Positions 32,835 through 41,601 of a DNA stretch of 41,693 nucleotides are shown here, piece by piece. Made by a program: the position numbers and the translations under genes. The notes below the pieces were generated by a model. It did not search any database. It worked only from the letters and a program-made list of their open reading frames with translations, and was not told where the DNA came from. This stretch comes from Pedobacter sp. HMWF019 (GTDB taxonomy: Bacteria > Bacteroidota > Bacteroidia > Sphingobacteriales > Sphingobacteriaceae): positions 1 through 41,693 of the forward strand of contig NZ_QAIL01000040.1 in assembly GCF_003061025.1 (NCBI RefSeq), written 5' to 3'. Position 1 is the first letter of the stretch; every line of letters starts with the position of its first letter.

Positions 32835-33197
32835 ATGGCTACACCTAAAAAAGTCTTCATTTTTGATGACAATGCGGAAATACTGGAATTATGTACAATT
32901 ATCCTGGAGGATGCAGGTTACGAAATTAAGACCTCCTCAACTTCCAACGACATTATTGACCAGGTAACGGCATATATACCAGACCTGATCTTTATGGATA
33001 ACTGGTTGCCGGATGTAGGAGGCATAGATGCGACCAGAGAACTTAAAAGGCACGAGAACCTAAAGCATATTCCTGTCATCTATTTCTCTGCAAATAACGA
33101 TGTAAAGTCACTTGCAGAGCAAGCGGGAGCGGATGGATACCTCTCCAAGCCCTTTGATATTGAGGAATTGGAGAAGATCGTAAGCAAACATTTATAA
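32835..33197 (+). CDS. Single-domain response regulator
   Basis: The 120-aa lone receiver has the acidic pair FDDNAEI, the phospho-acceptor Asp in LIFMDNWLPDVGG, serine in YFSANND and lysine in LSKPFD. It differs clearly from the 31055-31429 receiver. Its place right after the receiver-less CheB suggests it may act in trans as the missing CheB receiver (inference). It is the last gene of the operon and meets the opposing outer-membrane gene two bases later, with no terminator. Confidence 0.9.
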   Translation: MATPKKVFIFDDNAEILELCTIILEDAGYEIKTSSTSNDIIDQVTAYIPDLIFMDNWLPDVGGIDATRELKRHENLKHIPVIYFSANNDVKSLAEQAGADGYLSKPFDIEELEKIVSKHL

Positions 33198-33199
33198 GT

Positions 33200-35623
33200 T
33201 TAGTTTTTCATTCGCCCTGTTTCTTCTTCTACACCTGTAGCACGTTTTCGGGCAGGTTTGATTTCATTTTTTCCAAAGCGATAGGTGAGGGTTATCCTGC
33301 CAACCTGGCTTTCATTCTTTTGATTCAGGTTGTATTTAAGTCCGGGATAGGCACTGCTGAGCTTAGTGATCTGCGTATTAAAAACATCGCTAAGCGCAAG
33401 TTTGACATTCATTTTTTTATCCATAAAAGATTTGCTGAGGCCCATGTCGATACCGTAACGGGCTTTTAGATTTAAGGTTCCGTAAACCAATGGAGACTCA
33501 TAAGACCCAATTAGTTCTGCGCTTAGATCTTTTCTAATGATAAAGGAGTGTTGAGACTTGAACTGAAAGGAGGTTTTTCCTGTATTGAGGTCCTGTCCAC
33601 TCAGGTCGGCCTGCTGGAAATTCAAATGAAATACATTTAGGTTATTGTTGGTTTGCCACCATTTTGTGATGGCGACAGGGACATTTAAATTGGCACTGTA
33701 AGAGGTATTCTTGTCTACGTTTACACTGGTTTGATACAAGGCCTTTTTCACATTATCTGGCAACAAAACTTCAATAATCGCATCGTGTACGTAGCTGTAG
33801 TTTAGGGTAAGGGTGTACTTTTGAAGGAAAGTATAGTTGAATTCGAAATTATCGGTGTACTGGGGTTTCAGGAATTCATTGCCCTGATTATAAGTATACT
33901 GATCCAGGTAGAAAATAAAGGGGTTCAGAGCATCATAGCTGGGGCGGTCTATGCGACGGCCGTAGGAAAATCCAATGCTGTGCTGCTCGGATAGTTTCTG
34001 ATTGACAAACATCGTGGGAAAGAGGTTCAGGTAATTCCTTTTATTGATTTTGTCTTTGTTCACAGAATTGCCCAGAGAGCTGGTTTGTTCTGCTCTTAAA
34101 CCAATCTGAATGTTTGTATTCTTATATTCTTTACTGAGGTTGAAATATCCGGCATAGATGTCTTCTTTATAGATAAAACGATTGCTCCCTGCCCCGTTGA
34201 ATTCATCCTGAAAGATAAAGTTGTTGTCTGTTTTTACCCAGCTGCCTTTGACGCCTGTCTCCAGTTTCAAGGATGTACTTAATGGTAAGGTGTAATCGGC
34301 CTTTAGGGCTTTGATATCAATATGGGAAGGTGATTGATTGTTCATGTAACTGGTTGGCCGTAGAGGAGAACCATCTGGGTACAGGTGGTTATTGACATAA
34401 CTGGCATCTTGATTTCCATAATATTTTGAATAATCCAGATCGGCGGTCAGTTCCTGACCTGTAGTATCCAATACTGCCTTATAGTTCAGATTATAGGAAA
34501 GATTCTGGTATTTATTTTTAAAATCATTATTCGAAAAAAGCGCCGAATCCACTTTCCCGGCAGCAGAACCTATAAAGGTTTGATTTTCAAAGTTCTGTTT
34601 CTCGTTGTTCAAATACCCGTTAAACATAAAGCCCAGCGTGTTGTTCTTATTTAGGAAGATATCAATTCCTGCTTTAAAATTATTGTTATAATTCCTGGTG
34701 ATGGAATTTCCGGTCTGATTAAAATAAGTATTGGTTGTACCCAGGGTAGAGATGCGGTCTATGGAAGTTTCCTGAAAGCGCTTTACGACCCCGTAGTTGT
34801 AATTTCCATAGATGTTGAAGTGTTCTGCCCGGTGGTTAAGGTTAATGCCCGTATTTCCTCTGAAATAACGGCCTTGTGCAGCGCCCAGAATGATACTTCC
34901 ATTGGTGCCTGCGTTCTGCTGCTTCTTGGTCTTGATGTTAATGATACCAGAGTTGCCTGCAGCTTCATATTTAGAGGATGGATTGGTGATCAGCTCAATA
35001 GACTCGATTTGGGAACTTTGCATGTTTCTCAGCATGCTGGTTACATCAGCGGAGCTCATATAGGTTTGTTTTCCATCTATTTGTATCATTACGCCTTGTT
35101 TTCCCTGCATAGAAATCTGATCATTCTGATCCACGGAAACGCCAGGTGCTTTTTGAAGGACTTCAAGGGCTGATGAACCAGTCATTACACTGCTGCCTTC
35201 TACATTCATAACCAGCTTGTCCAGTTTTCTTTCCAGCAGGGGCTTGGTTGCAACCACACTGACCTCGTTCAGGGCCTTGCTTGTAGAGATGATCTGAAGG
35301 TCATTTAAGCTGATGTTCTGATGTGTATTGTCGAGTACGAACGCTTTTGAAGTTAAGAGCGAATAACCCATCATGTTTGCCTTAAGGTAGTAGGCACCAG
35401 CTTTGATCTGGTTGAATTGAAATCTTCCCTGCGGATCTGTCAGGGCTGTTTTTATCAGGGTAGAATCGGGGAGGTGAAACAGGGCGACAGTCACATAATC
35501 CAGGTTCTTTTTATTTTCATCTGTGATGGTACCAGAAATATTTCCTGTAGCTAAAGGGGTCTGGGCCTGTGATATGGTCGTTGTAATAAACAGCATCAGG
35601 AAAAATGCGTAGAGTGTTTTCAT
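33200..35623 (-). CDS. Outer-membrane beta-barrel receptor with carboxypeptidase-like N-domain
   Basis: The 807-aa protein has a signal peptide of about 21 residues (ending ISQAQ) and a carboxypeptidase-regulatory-like domain at about 28-110 (NISGTITDENKKNLDYVTVAL). A plug domain follows with LEVLQKAPGVSVDQ and ESIELITNPSSKYEAAG. A C-terminal beta-barrel of the outer-membrane barrel family 2 type completes it. It is TonB-receptor-like, but no SusD partner lies beside it, so its ligand is unknown. The start MKTLYAFFLMLF is chosen; the longer frame adds eight residues before the signal peptide. Confidence 0.9.
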   Translation of the reverse strand: MKTLYAFFLMLFITTTISQAQTPLATGNISGTITDENKKNLDYVTVALFHLPDSTLIKTALTDPQGRFQFNQIKAGAYYLKANMMGYSLLTSKAFVLDNTHQNISLNDLQIISTSKALNEVSVVATKPLLERKLDKLVMNVEGSSVMTGSSALEVLQKAPGVSVDQNDQISMQGKQGVMIQIDGKQTYMSSADVTSMLRNMQSSQIESIELITNPSSKYEAAGNSGIINIKTKKQQNAGTNGSIILGAAQGRYFRGNTGINLNHRAEHFNIYGNYNYGVVKRFQETSIDRISTLGTTNTYFNQTGNSITRNYNNNFKAGIDIFLNKNNTLGFMFNGYLNNEKQNFENQTFIGSAAGKVDSALFSNNDFKNKYQNLSYNLNYKAVLDTTGQELTADLDYSKYYGNQDASYVNNHLYPDGSPLRPTSYMNNQSPSHIDIKALKADYTLPLSTSLKLETGVKGSWVKTDNNFIFQDEFNGAGSNRFIYKEDIYAGYFNLSKEYKNTNIQIGLRAEQTSSLGNSVNKDKINKRNYLNLFPTMFVNQKLSEQHSIGFSYGRRIDRPSYDALNPFIFYLDQYTYNQGNEFLKPQYTDNFEFNYTFLQKYTLTLNYSYVHDAIIEVLLPDNVKKALYQTSVNVDKNTSYSANLNVPVAITKWWQTNNNLNVFHLNFQQADLSGQDLNTGKTSFQFKSQHSFIIRKDLSAELIGSYESPLVYGTLNLKARYGIDMGLSKSFMDKKMNVKLALSDVFNTQITKLSSAYPGLKYNLNQKNESQVGRITLTYRFGKNEIKPARKRATGVEEETGRMKN

Positions 35624-35784
35624 GAATTTAGGTTTTATAATGCGCATACCAAGCCCTTGGCATAATGAATTATGTTTTCCATTTGTATCCGGGAAAAATT
35701 AAGAGTAGTATCTGCGGTTTTTTTATAGACGAGGAAAAAAAGAAAAGGTTACAGAGAGGTCGAAATTTTCTCACCAAAATCCAT

Positions 35785-35818
35785 AAAAAAAGCCGGAAAT
35801 ATAACATCTCCGGCTTTT
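35785..35818 (-). terminator. Terminator after the M49-like peptidase gene
   Basis: Stem AAAAGCCGGA at 35788-35797 pairs with TCCGGCTTTT at 35809-35818, with the T-run on the minus strand. It lies 20 bases after the gene's stop. Between it and the receptor gene (35624-35784) I see only an imperfect palindrome, CCAAGCCCTTGG at 35649-35660. Confidence 0.85.
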
Positions 35819-35837
35819 CAAAACTTAAAAACGAACG

Positions 35838-37520
35838 TTACTTAACGCCTAAAACATCTACACCCTGTTCAAAAACAATATCTACAGGAATGCCTTTTTT
35901 ACTAAGTCTATCCAGGTCAGACTGTAATTCTGCAGGAATGACTGCTTTTTCTTTTTGTACTTTGGCAACAGCATTGTAATCCCCATTTCCCTGAAGGGTG
36001 ATGATGACATTGCTCAGTTCGTTCATCGCAGTTGCAAATTTGTCAAAATCAACTTTATAGGCCCCAGTTTCTGTTCTTAAAAAAGCGCCTTTTTCTTTGA
36101 AGAAATTAAAACACTGCATATTGGCTTTTCCATGTGCGCTGGCGGCACCAAATCTTACAGAACGCAGGATACCTGCCATAAAGGTGGTATAGTAGTCTTT
36201 GATGTCTCCGGAGAGCTCTCCTTTTTTATGTAAACCAGTCACCATATAAAGGCCCAGGATATCTGCTTTTCCTTCTTCCAGCCAGGAATACTGTTCTTTT
36301 AACGCTTCTTTAACAAATCCTTTACCGGTAATGGTTTTCTTGATCCCTAGTCCGTGGGCAACTTCATGGAACATCACATTAGCGAAGAAAGCATCAAATT
36401 TGATGTATTGCTGCTGGTCTTTATCAATCAGTTCCTTTGCGATAGGGATAAGGATTTTATCAAATTTCGCCTTCATGGCATTTTTTAGCTGAGAACGGCG
36501 TGTACCTTTCTTTTGCTGGATAATCTCATCATTTGGAAGGTTTACCGCGATGGTTTTTGATCCGGCATTACAATCGCCCGCATAATAAACCACATCATAG
36601 GCATTCAGTTCGCTATCGGTACCCGGTGTTTCTGTTTTGTATTTTTCTGCAACCGGCAGTCCTTTTTGCAATTCTGGCAACATACTTACATATTTTGCAA
36701 GACGTTTACTCCAGACCCTATCTTTCACGAGTACATAAGATTCATAAGAAGTACGGGCATTAAACATTTTGTCTTCGTAATTCTCAATCGGCCCGATAAT
36801 GATATCTAAACCATTGTTTTTCATGTCGAGCCAGGCATAGTCGCTGGCCGAATAATTATCCGTAACCAGGGCTTCTGATCTTAAATTAAGGTATTTCTTT
36901 AGCCCCGGGTCTTCTGCCAGTAAAGCTGCCTGTTTGAGCAAACTTGAGGCTTGCTGAAGTTCGGTGGCGAAAAGTACATGATAAGGAACGACACTTAATT
37001 TGCCTGTACCATCTTTTCTAATTACAGAATAAGGGTTGAACTTATCTTTGAGATTGGCTTTTTCAATCTCTTCTTTGGTCATACCTTCCGGGTAGAAAGT
37101 GGCACCATCTGGTTTAGGGCCAATTCCTGTAATAAAAGGTTTATCTCCGTTTAACCTGTCCCAGGGACCGTAATTGATTTTTATAAATGACCTTGAATTT
37201 TCATCTTTAACGGTATTGAGAAGGCTGTCTGCTTTTGGGTAGGTTTGTTTCCAGAACAGGTCGTCCATGATCTGGGCAGCCTGAATCAGTAAGGGAAGTA
37301 TTTTTCTTTCATTAATACTCAGGTCATTCAGGTTGGTGGTTAGTTTCACGGTCTCATAGATACCGATACGGTGATTTACATAGTCTTGCAAGCTGTCTTG
37401 TGCGGAAGTTGATTTTCCCGTTTTTGCCGTTTTTTTGTCCGGATTGCCCGTACATGATGCCATGCCTGCGACTACAGCACAGCCGATGAGGAGATGAGTT
37501 GCCTTTTTTATGTTCTTCAT
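35838..37520 (-). CDS. Zinc metallopeptidase lipoprotein, dipeptidyl-peptidase III (M49)-like
   Basis: The 560-aa protein begins MKNIKKATHLLIGCAVVAG and has a lipobox MASC, so it is probably anchored in the outer or inner membrane. The zinc motif is HEVAHG, with His385, Glu386 and His389; the second motif is EEGKAD at 415-420. M49 enzymes usually have a six-residue HEXXGH motif, while this one has the shorter HEXXH form. The family cleaves dipeptides from peptide N-termini, but activity here is uncertain. The start at 37520 is set by the signal peptide. Confidence 0.82.
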   Translation of the reverse strand: MKNIKKATHLLIGCAVVAGMASCTGNPDKKTAKTGKSTSAQDSLQDYVNHRIGIYETVKLTTNLNDLSINERKILPLLIQAAQIMDDLFWKQTYPKADSLLNTVKDENSRSFIKINYGPWDRLNGDKPFITGIGPKPDGATFYPEGMTKEEIEKANLKDKFNPYSVIRKDGTGKLSVVPYHVLFATELQQASSLLKQAALLAEDPGLKKYLNLRSEALVTDNYSASDYAWLDMKNNGLDIIIGPIENYEDKMFNARTSYESYVLVKDRVWSKRLAKYVSMLPELQKGLPVAEKYKTETPGTDSELNAYDVVYYAGDCNAGSKTIAVNLPNDEIIQQKKGTRRSQLKNAMKAKFDKILIPIAKELIDKDQQQYIKFDAFFANVMFHEVAHGLGIKKTITGKGFVKEALKEQYSWLEEGKADILGLYMVTGLHKKGELSGDIKDYYTTFMAGILRSVRFGAASAHGKANMQCFNFFKEKGAFLRTETGAYKVDFDKFATAMNELSNVIITLQGNGDYNAVAKVQKEKAVIPAELQSDLDRLSKKGIPVDIVFEQGVDVLGVK

Positions 37521-37750
37521 CTTGGATGTTTTTGTTTTATTGTGTTTTTCAGGCATGTGTTACTTGCCTGGTCCACAATTGTTTTTCATGAATATTCTTT
37601 AATTACCCGGGAACGCGAAATTTAAATTTCTCCGCATTTAAGAGTGCAACTAAATTAGTAAAAAAATGCAGGGCACAAACAAAGTTTAAGGTATTCCAAA
37701 CCATTTAGATAAATATTGGTTAATTTCACAGGGTGATTAAGAAATTGAAA

Positions 37751-38584
37751 ATGTCAAACCAAAGCTTCCCGGCAAATATTTTGCTGATCTGCAGTATTGT
37801 TCTTTTTTTGAGTGCGTGTTCCTCAGGCAGGTATGCTGCAACGAATAAGGTTTACAAACAGCAGGCGAAATCTTTTGCCGAAACGATACAGGCTTTTCCT
37901 CCGGAAAATCAGCGGATAGATTCTTTAGGTGAAGGTTTACAGTCATTTATCGGGACCGTGAATTTCGGTATCAGAAAGCCTAATTTCGTGATTATTCATC
38001 ATACGGCTCAAAATTCGCTGGAAGAAACAATAAAAACATTTACGCTGACCAAAACGCAGGTTAGTGCGCATTATGTGGTCAGCAGGGATGGTAAAGTGGT
38101 GCAAATGGTTAACGATTATTTAAGAGCGAACCACGCTGGTGTAGGGCGTTGGGGAAATGATACTGATCTGAATTCTTCCTCTATTGGAATTGAGCTGGAT
38201 AATAATGGAAATGAACCATTTTCCGATGCGCAGATCAACAGTTTATGTTATTTGTTGGCCACGCTGAAGAAAAAGTATAGTATTCCAACTGCAAATTTTA
38301 TTGGTCATGCGGATATTGCGCCGAAACGGAAACCAGATCCGAATAAATTTCCCTGGAAAAAACTGGCGGAAAAGGGTTTTGGCTATTGGTATGACCCTGT
38401 GCTGAAATTACCTCCTTCTGATTTTAACACAGATGTGGCGCTTCGTTTGATTGGATATGATGTCAGTAATATTGGAGCTGCTATAACTGCTTTTAAGCGA
38501 CACTTTGTTCAAAATGATATTACTCCAAAGCTAACGCCTGCCGATAAACTGATTCTGTATAATTTATACACAAAGTATTTGTAG
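37751..38584 (+). CDS. N-acetylmuramoyl-L-alanine amidase, lipoprotein
   Basis: The 277-aa protein has a lipoprotein signal (SACSSGRY) and an amidase-2 domain at about residues 75-215. The zinc-ligand motifs are VIIHHTAQNS and GHADIAPKRKPDPNKFPW. Such enzymes cut the bond between muramic acid and the peptide in peptidoglycan. ATG 37751 gives a clean signal peptide; GTG 37733 would add six residues (MIKKLK) and is also possible. The 230 bases upstream, shared with the divergent peptidase gene, show no clear promoter, only a small hairpin at 37550-37570. Confidence 0.9.
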   Translation: MSNQSFPANILLICSIVLFLSACSSGRYAATNKVYKQQAKSFAETIQAFPPENQRIDSLGEGLQSFIGTVNFGIRKPNFVIIHHTAQNSLEETIKTFTLTKTQVSAHYVVSRDGKVVQMVNDYLRANHAGVGRWGNDTDLNSSSIGIELDNNGNEPFSDAQINSLCYLLATLKKKYSIPTANFIGHADIAPKRKPDPNKFPWKKLAEKGFGYWYDPVLKLPPSDFNTDVALRLIGYDVSNIGAAITAFKRHFVQNDITPKLTPADKLILYNLYTKYL

Positions 38585-38601
38585 GAAGAAGAGCAATGTT
38601 T

Positions 38602-38650
38602 CCATAACAAAAAGGGGCTGATTCAAAGAATCAGCCCCTTTTTGTTATGG
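38602..38650. terminator. Bidirectional terminator, 23-bp perfect stem
   Basis: The sequence 38602-38624 is followed by a three-base AAA loop and its exact complement at 38628-38650. The core is AAAAAGGGGCTGATTC against GAATCAGCCCCTTTTT. It serves the convergent amidase and glnS genes. Confidence 0.92.
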
Positions 38651-38653
38651 GTT

Positions 38654-40315
38654 TTATTTATTCCCTTTTGCCCAGGCATCTTTAAGACCAACTGTCCGGT
38701 TAAAGATCAGGTTGTCAGAGGTGGATTCTTTATCAAAACAATAGTACCCTTTGCGAATGAACTGATATTTTGAGTTTACATCTGCATTGGCAAGATAAGG
38801 TTCTATGTAGGCGTTTTTGATCACTTCTATACTGTTTGGATTTAGGTAATCTTTAAAATCACCTTCCTCGTTATCTGGAGACTCTACACTGAATAAGCGA
38901 TCGTAAACGCGTATTTCGGCTGTTTTAGCGTGTGCTTTACTTACCCAATGGATTGTTCCTTTAACATGGATACCACTGGTGTCTTCGCCGCTTTTGGATT
39001 CTGGAATGTAGCTGCAATGGATCTCGGTTACATTTCCGTCTGCATCCTTTACAAAATCTTCACATTTTACAATATAGGCATGTTTAAGCCTTACCATCGC
39101 TCCCGGAGCAAGTCTGAACCATTTTTTTGCCGGTTCCTCCATAAAGTCTTCACGTTCTATCCAAAGTTCATTGCTGAAAGGGATTTCCCTGTATCCGCCT
39201 TTATCTTCTGCCTCTGGATTGTTTTCGCCAACGAGTATTTCTTCCTGGTCAGCCGGATAATTGGTTATAACCATTTTGATAGGGTCTGTAACGGCCATAA
39301 CCCGGTTGGCTGTTTTATTCAGGTGTTCGCGGATGCAGAACTCTAAAAGGCTTAGCTCTATCAGATTTTCTCTTTTAGCGATTCCGATTCTTTCACAAAA
39401 TTCACGAATGCTTTCTGGAGTGTATCCGCGGCGTCTCAGTCCGCTGATGGTTGGCATGCGGGGATCGTCCCAGCCACTAACCACTCCCTCGTTAACCAGT
39501 TGCAGGAGTTTACGCTTACTCATGACCGTGTAGGTCAGGTTTAGACGGGCGAATTCATACTGGTGTGAGGGAAAGATTTCCAGTTTTTCTATGAACCAGT
39601 CGTAGAGTTCGCGATGTGACACATATTCCAATGTGCAGATGGAATGGGTGATCTCCTCGATGCTGTCACTTTGGCCATGGGCAAAGTCGTACATTGGGTA
39701 AATGCACCATTTGTTGCCAGTTCTGTGATGTTCTGCGTGTTTGATGCGATATACAATCGGATCACGCATGAGCATGTTAGGGCTTGACATATCAATTTTT
39801 GCCCTTAAAGTGCAGGCCCCGTCTTCAAATTCCCCGTTTTTCATGCGGGTAAAAAGGTCTAGATTTTCTTCGATGCTGCGGTTTCTGTATTGACTGTCTA
39901 CACCAGACTCTGTAGGTGTCCCTTTTTGTGCTGCAATTTCTTCAGCAGTATTGTGGTCAACATAAGCCAGATTGTTTTGAATCAGTTTGACTGCAAAATC
40001 ATACAGTGTGTCAAAATAGTCGGAGGTATAGAGTTCATTTTTCCATTGAAATCCGAGCCATTTGATGTCTTCCTGCTGGCTGTCTACATATTCGGTTTTC
40101 TCTGTAACCGGATTTGTATCGTCAAACCTTAAATTGGTATAGCCGCCATACTTTTGGGTCAAGCCAAAATTCAGGCAAATTGCCTTGGCATGACCAATGT
40201 GCAGGTAGCCGTTCGGCTCCGGGGGAAAACGAGTTACCAAGGTCTTGTATTTTCCGCTGTTTAAATCGTTTTCAATGATCTCTTCAATAAAGTTCAATGA
40301 TCTTTCCTCACTCAT
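38654..40315 (-). CDS. glnS: Glutaminyl-tRNA synthetase
   Basis: This class I synthetase charges tRNA-Gln. The 553-aa protein has the HIGH-type motif PPEPNGYLHIGHAKAICLNFG and the KMSKS-type motif VMSKRKLLQLV. The C-terminal beta-barrels recognise the anticodon. The start MSEERSLNFIEEII is typical; the longer frame adds 11 residues that run into the promoter. Together with gltX in this window it indicates direct charging of tRNA-Gln. Confidence 0.97.
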   Translation of the reverse strand: MSEERSLNFIEEIIENDLNSGKYKTLVTRFPPEPNGYLHIGHAKAICLNFGLTQKYGGYTNLRFDDTNPVTEKTEYVDSQQEDIKWLGFQWKNELYTSDYFDTLYDFAVKLIQNNLAYVDHNTAEEIAAQKGTPTESGVDSQYRNRSIEENLDLFTRMKNGEFEDGACTLRAKIDMSSPNMLMRDPIVYRIKHAEHHRTGNKWCIYPMYDFAHGQSDSIEEITHSICTLEYVSHRELYDWFIEKLEIFPSHQYEFARLNLTYTVMSKRKLLQLVNEGVVSGWDDPRMPTISGLRRRGYTPESIREFCERIGIAKRENLIELSLLEFCIREHLNKTANRVMAVTDPIKMVITNYPADQEEILVGENNPEAEDKGGYREIPFSNELWIEREDFMEEPAKKWFRLAPGAMVRLKHAYIVKCEDFVKDADGNVTEIHCSYIPESKSGEDTSGIHVKGTIHWVSKAHAKTAEIRVYDRLFSVESPDNEEGDFKDYLNPNSIEVIKNAYIEPYLANADVNSKYQFIRKGYYCFDKESTSDNLIFNRTVGLKDAWAKGNK

Positions 40316-40336
40316 AAAAACTGTAAATTTAGACTC

Positions 40337-40344
40337 CAAAGTTA
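40337..40344 (-). promoter_or_regulatory. -7 element of glnS
   Basis: The minus strand reads TAACTTTG, matching TAnnTTTG, 21 bases before the chosen glnS start. The -33 is not evident. A near match for the opposite direction, TACCTTTC at 40372-40379, precedes the B12-domain gene. Confidence 0.5.
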
Positions 40345-40395
40345 ACATAAAACCGCTAAATTAATTACTTTTACCTTTCACAATTCGCATAATTT

Positions 40396-40815
40396 ATGAG
40401 CAATACATTAAACAGGCCAGTACGTGTTTTAGTGGCTAAAGTTGGGTTGGACGGACATGACAGGGGAGCAAAAGTGATTGCAACCTCGTTGCGAGATGCA
40501 GGAATGGAAGTGATCTATACCGGTCTCCGGCAAACCCCTGAAATGGTTGTGAATACAGCTCTGCAGGAAGATGTGGATGCAATTGGCATTTCGATCTTGT
40601 CTGGTGCACATATGACGGTCTTCCCGAAGATTATTGCTGTGATGAAAGAAAAAGGATTGTCTGATGTATTGTTAACGGGTGGAGGGATTATTCCTGAAGG
40701 AGACATGCAGAAGCTTAAAGCACTAGGAGTGGGTGAATTGTTTGCGCCAGGCACAACCATGGTGACAATTGTTGATTATATTAAAAACTGGGTAGCTGAA
40801 AACAGAAATTTCTAA
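40396..40815 (+). CDS. Stand-alone cobalamin-binding domain protein (methylmalonyl-CoA mutase C-terminal type)
   Basis: The 139-aa protein is only the B12-binding Rossmann domain of a mutase. It contains the base-off motif DGHDRG (Asp19, His21, Gly24), SILSGAH and [11 protein letters not shown]. His21 would ligate cobalt. The catalytic TIM-barrel subunit is not in the window, so the domain must pair in trans with a mutase subunit elsewhere or act as a B12 carrier. It is three bases from the enoyl-CoA hydratase gene. Confidence 0.9.
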   Translation: MSNTLNRPVRVLVAKVGLDGHDRGAKVIATSLRDAGMEVIYTGLRQTPEMVVNTALQEDVDAIGISILSGAHMTVFPKIIAVMKEKGLSDVLLTGGGIIPEGDMQKLKALGVGELFAPGTTMVTIVDYIKNWVAENRNF

Positions 40816-40818
40816 ACT

Positions 40819-41601
40819 ATGAATTATCAAAATATTATCTCAGAAATAAAAGAACAGGTTCTGCACCTGACGATTAATCGCGAATCAAAATTAAATGCTT
40901 TAAATAAAGATACGCTGGCCGAACTTGCAGATGCGATTTCTTTTGCAGAACATCATGAGGATATTAGAGCGGTATTACTCACCGGAGCTGGAGAAAAAGC
41001 TTTTGTAGCGGGGGCTGATATTTCTGAATTCGCTCATTATAATGCCCGGGAGGGAGCTGAGCTCGCTGCTCATGGCCAGGCTACTGTATTTAACGCCATT
41101 GAGAACTGCTCTAAAGTTGTTTTGGCAGCCATCAACGGTTTTGCTCTCGGTGGAGGTCTTGAGCTTGCAATGGCCTGTCATATCCGTATTGCTTCCGAAA
41201 GTGCGAAGTTAGGCCTGCCAGAGGTGACACTGGGATTGATCCCTGGTTATGGAGGAACCCAAAGGCTGTCCCGCCTGGTTGGGAAAGGCCGTGCGATCGA
41301 GATGATTGCTACAGCAGATATGATCACTGCCGCAAGGGCGGCAGAAATTGGCCTGGTTAATCACGTCGTTGCGGCATCAGATTTAAAAGCGAGGGCCTTG
41401 GAAATTTTAGATAAAGTTAAACTACGTGCCCCACTGGCTATAGCCAGTGCCATAAAGGCGATTAATGCGTCTGGAGATTCCAAATTAGATGGATTTGAAA
41501 TTGAAATCGGTGAATTTGGCAAGTGCTTTGGCACTGCTGATTTTAAAGAGGGTGTTGGAGCCTTCCTCGAAAAGAGAAAGCCATCTTTCAGCGGGAAGTA
41601 G
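40819..41601 (+). CDS. Enoyl-CoA hydratase / isomerase family protein
   Basis: The 260-aa crotonase-fold protein has both catalytic glutamates of hydratases: Glu115 in GGGLELAMAC and Glu135 in LPEVTLGLIPGYGGTQRL, 20 residues apart as in rat crotonase. The oxyanion-hole region FVAGADISEF is present. It probably hydrates short 2-enoyl-CoA. Its place after the B12-binding domain suggests short-chain acyl-CoA or propionate-type metabolism (inference). The last 92 bases of the window are AT-rich, with only a weak hairpin (GTGTA...TACAC, about 41633-41650). Confidence 0.92.
   Translation: MNYQNIISEIKEQVLHLTINRESKLNALNKDTLAELADAISFAEHHEDIRAVLLTGAGEKAFVAGADISEFAHYNAREGAELAAHGQATVFNAIENCSKVVLAAINGFALGGGLELAMACHIRIASESAKLGLPEVTLGLIPGYGGTQRLSRLVGKGRAIEMIATADMITAARAAEIGLVNHVVAASDLKARALEILDKVKLRAPLAIASAIKAINASGDSKLDGFEIEIGEFGKCFGTADFKEGVGAFLEKRKPSFSGK

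Noticed and set aside
26330..33197. Interpretation as a normal chemotaxis operon
   Set aside because: No chemoreceptor, CheA, CheW or CheY-motor partner in the window, and the kinases are hybrid sensor kinases with CHASE3 and GAF inputs.
35649..35660. Imperfect palindrome CCAAGCCCTTGG before the outer-membrane receptor gene
   Set aside because: Short and not matched by any regulator in the window; could be chance.
35665..35979. 104-codon plus-strand open frame
   Set aside because: It runs through a terminator and the antisense of the M49-like gene; the product is rich in Lys and Ser with no domain.
37550..37570. Six-base hairpin upstream of the M49-like gene
   Set aside because: No T-run in either direction and too short to claim a riboswitch or terminator.
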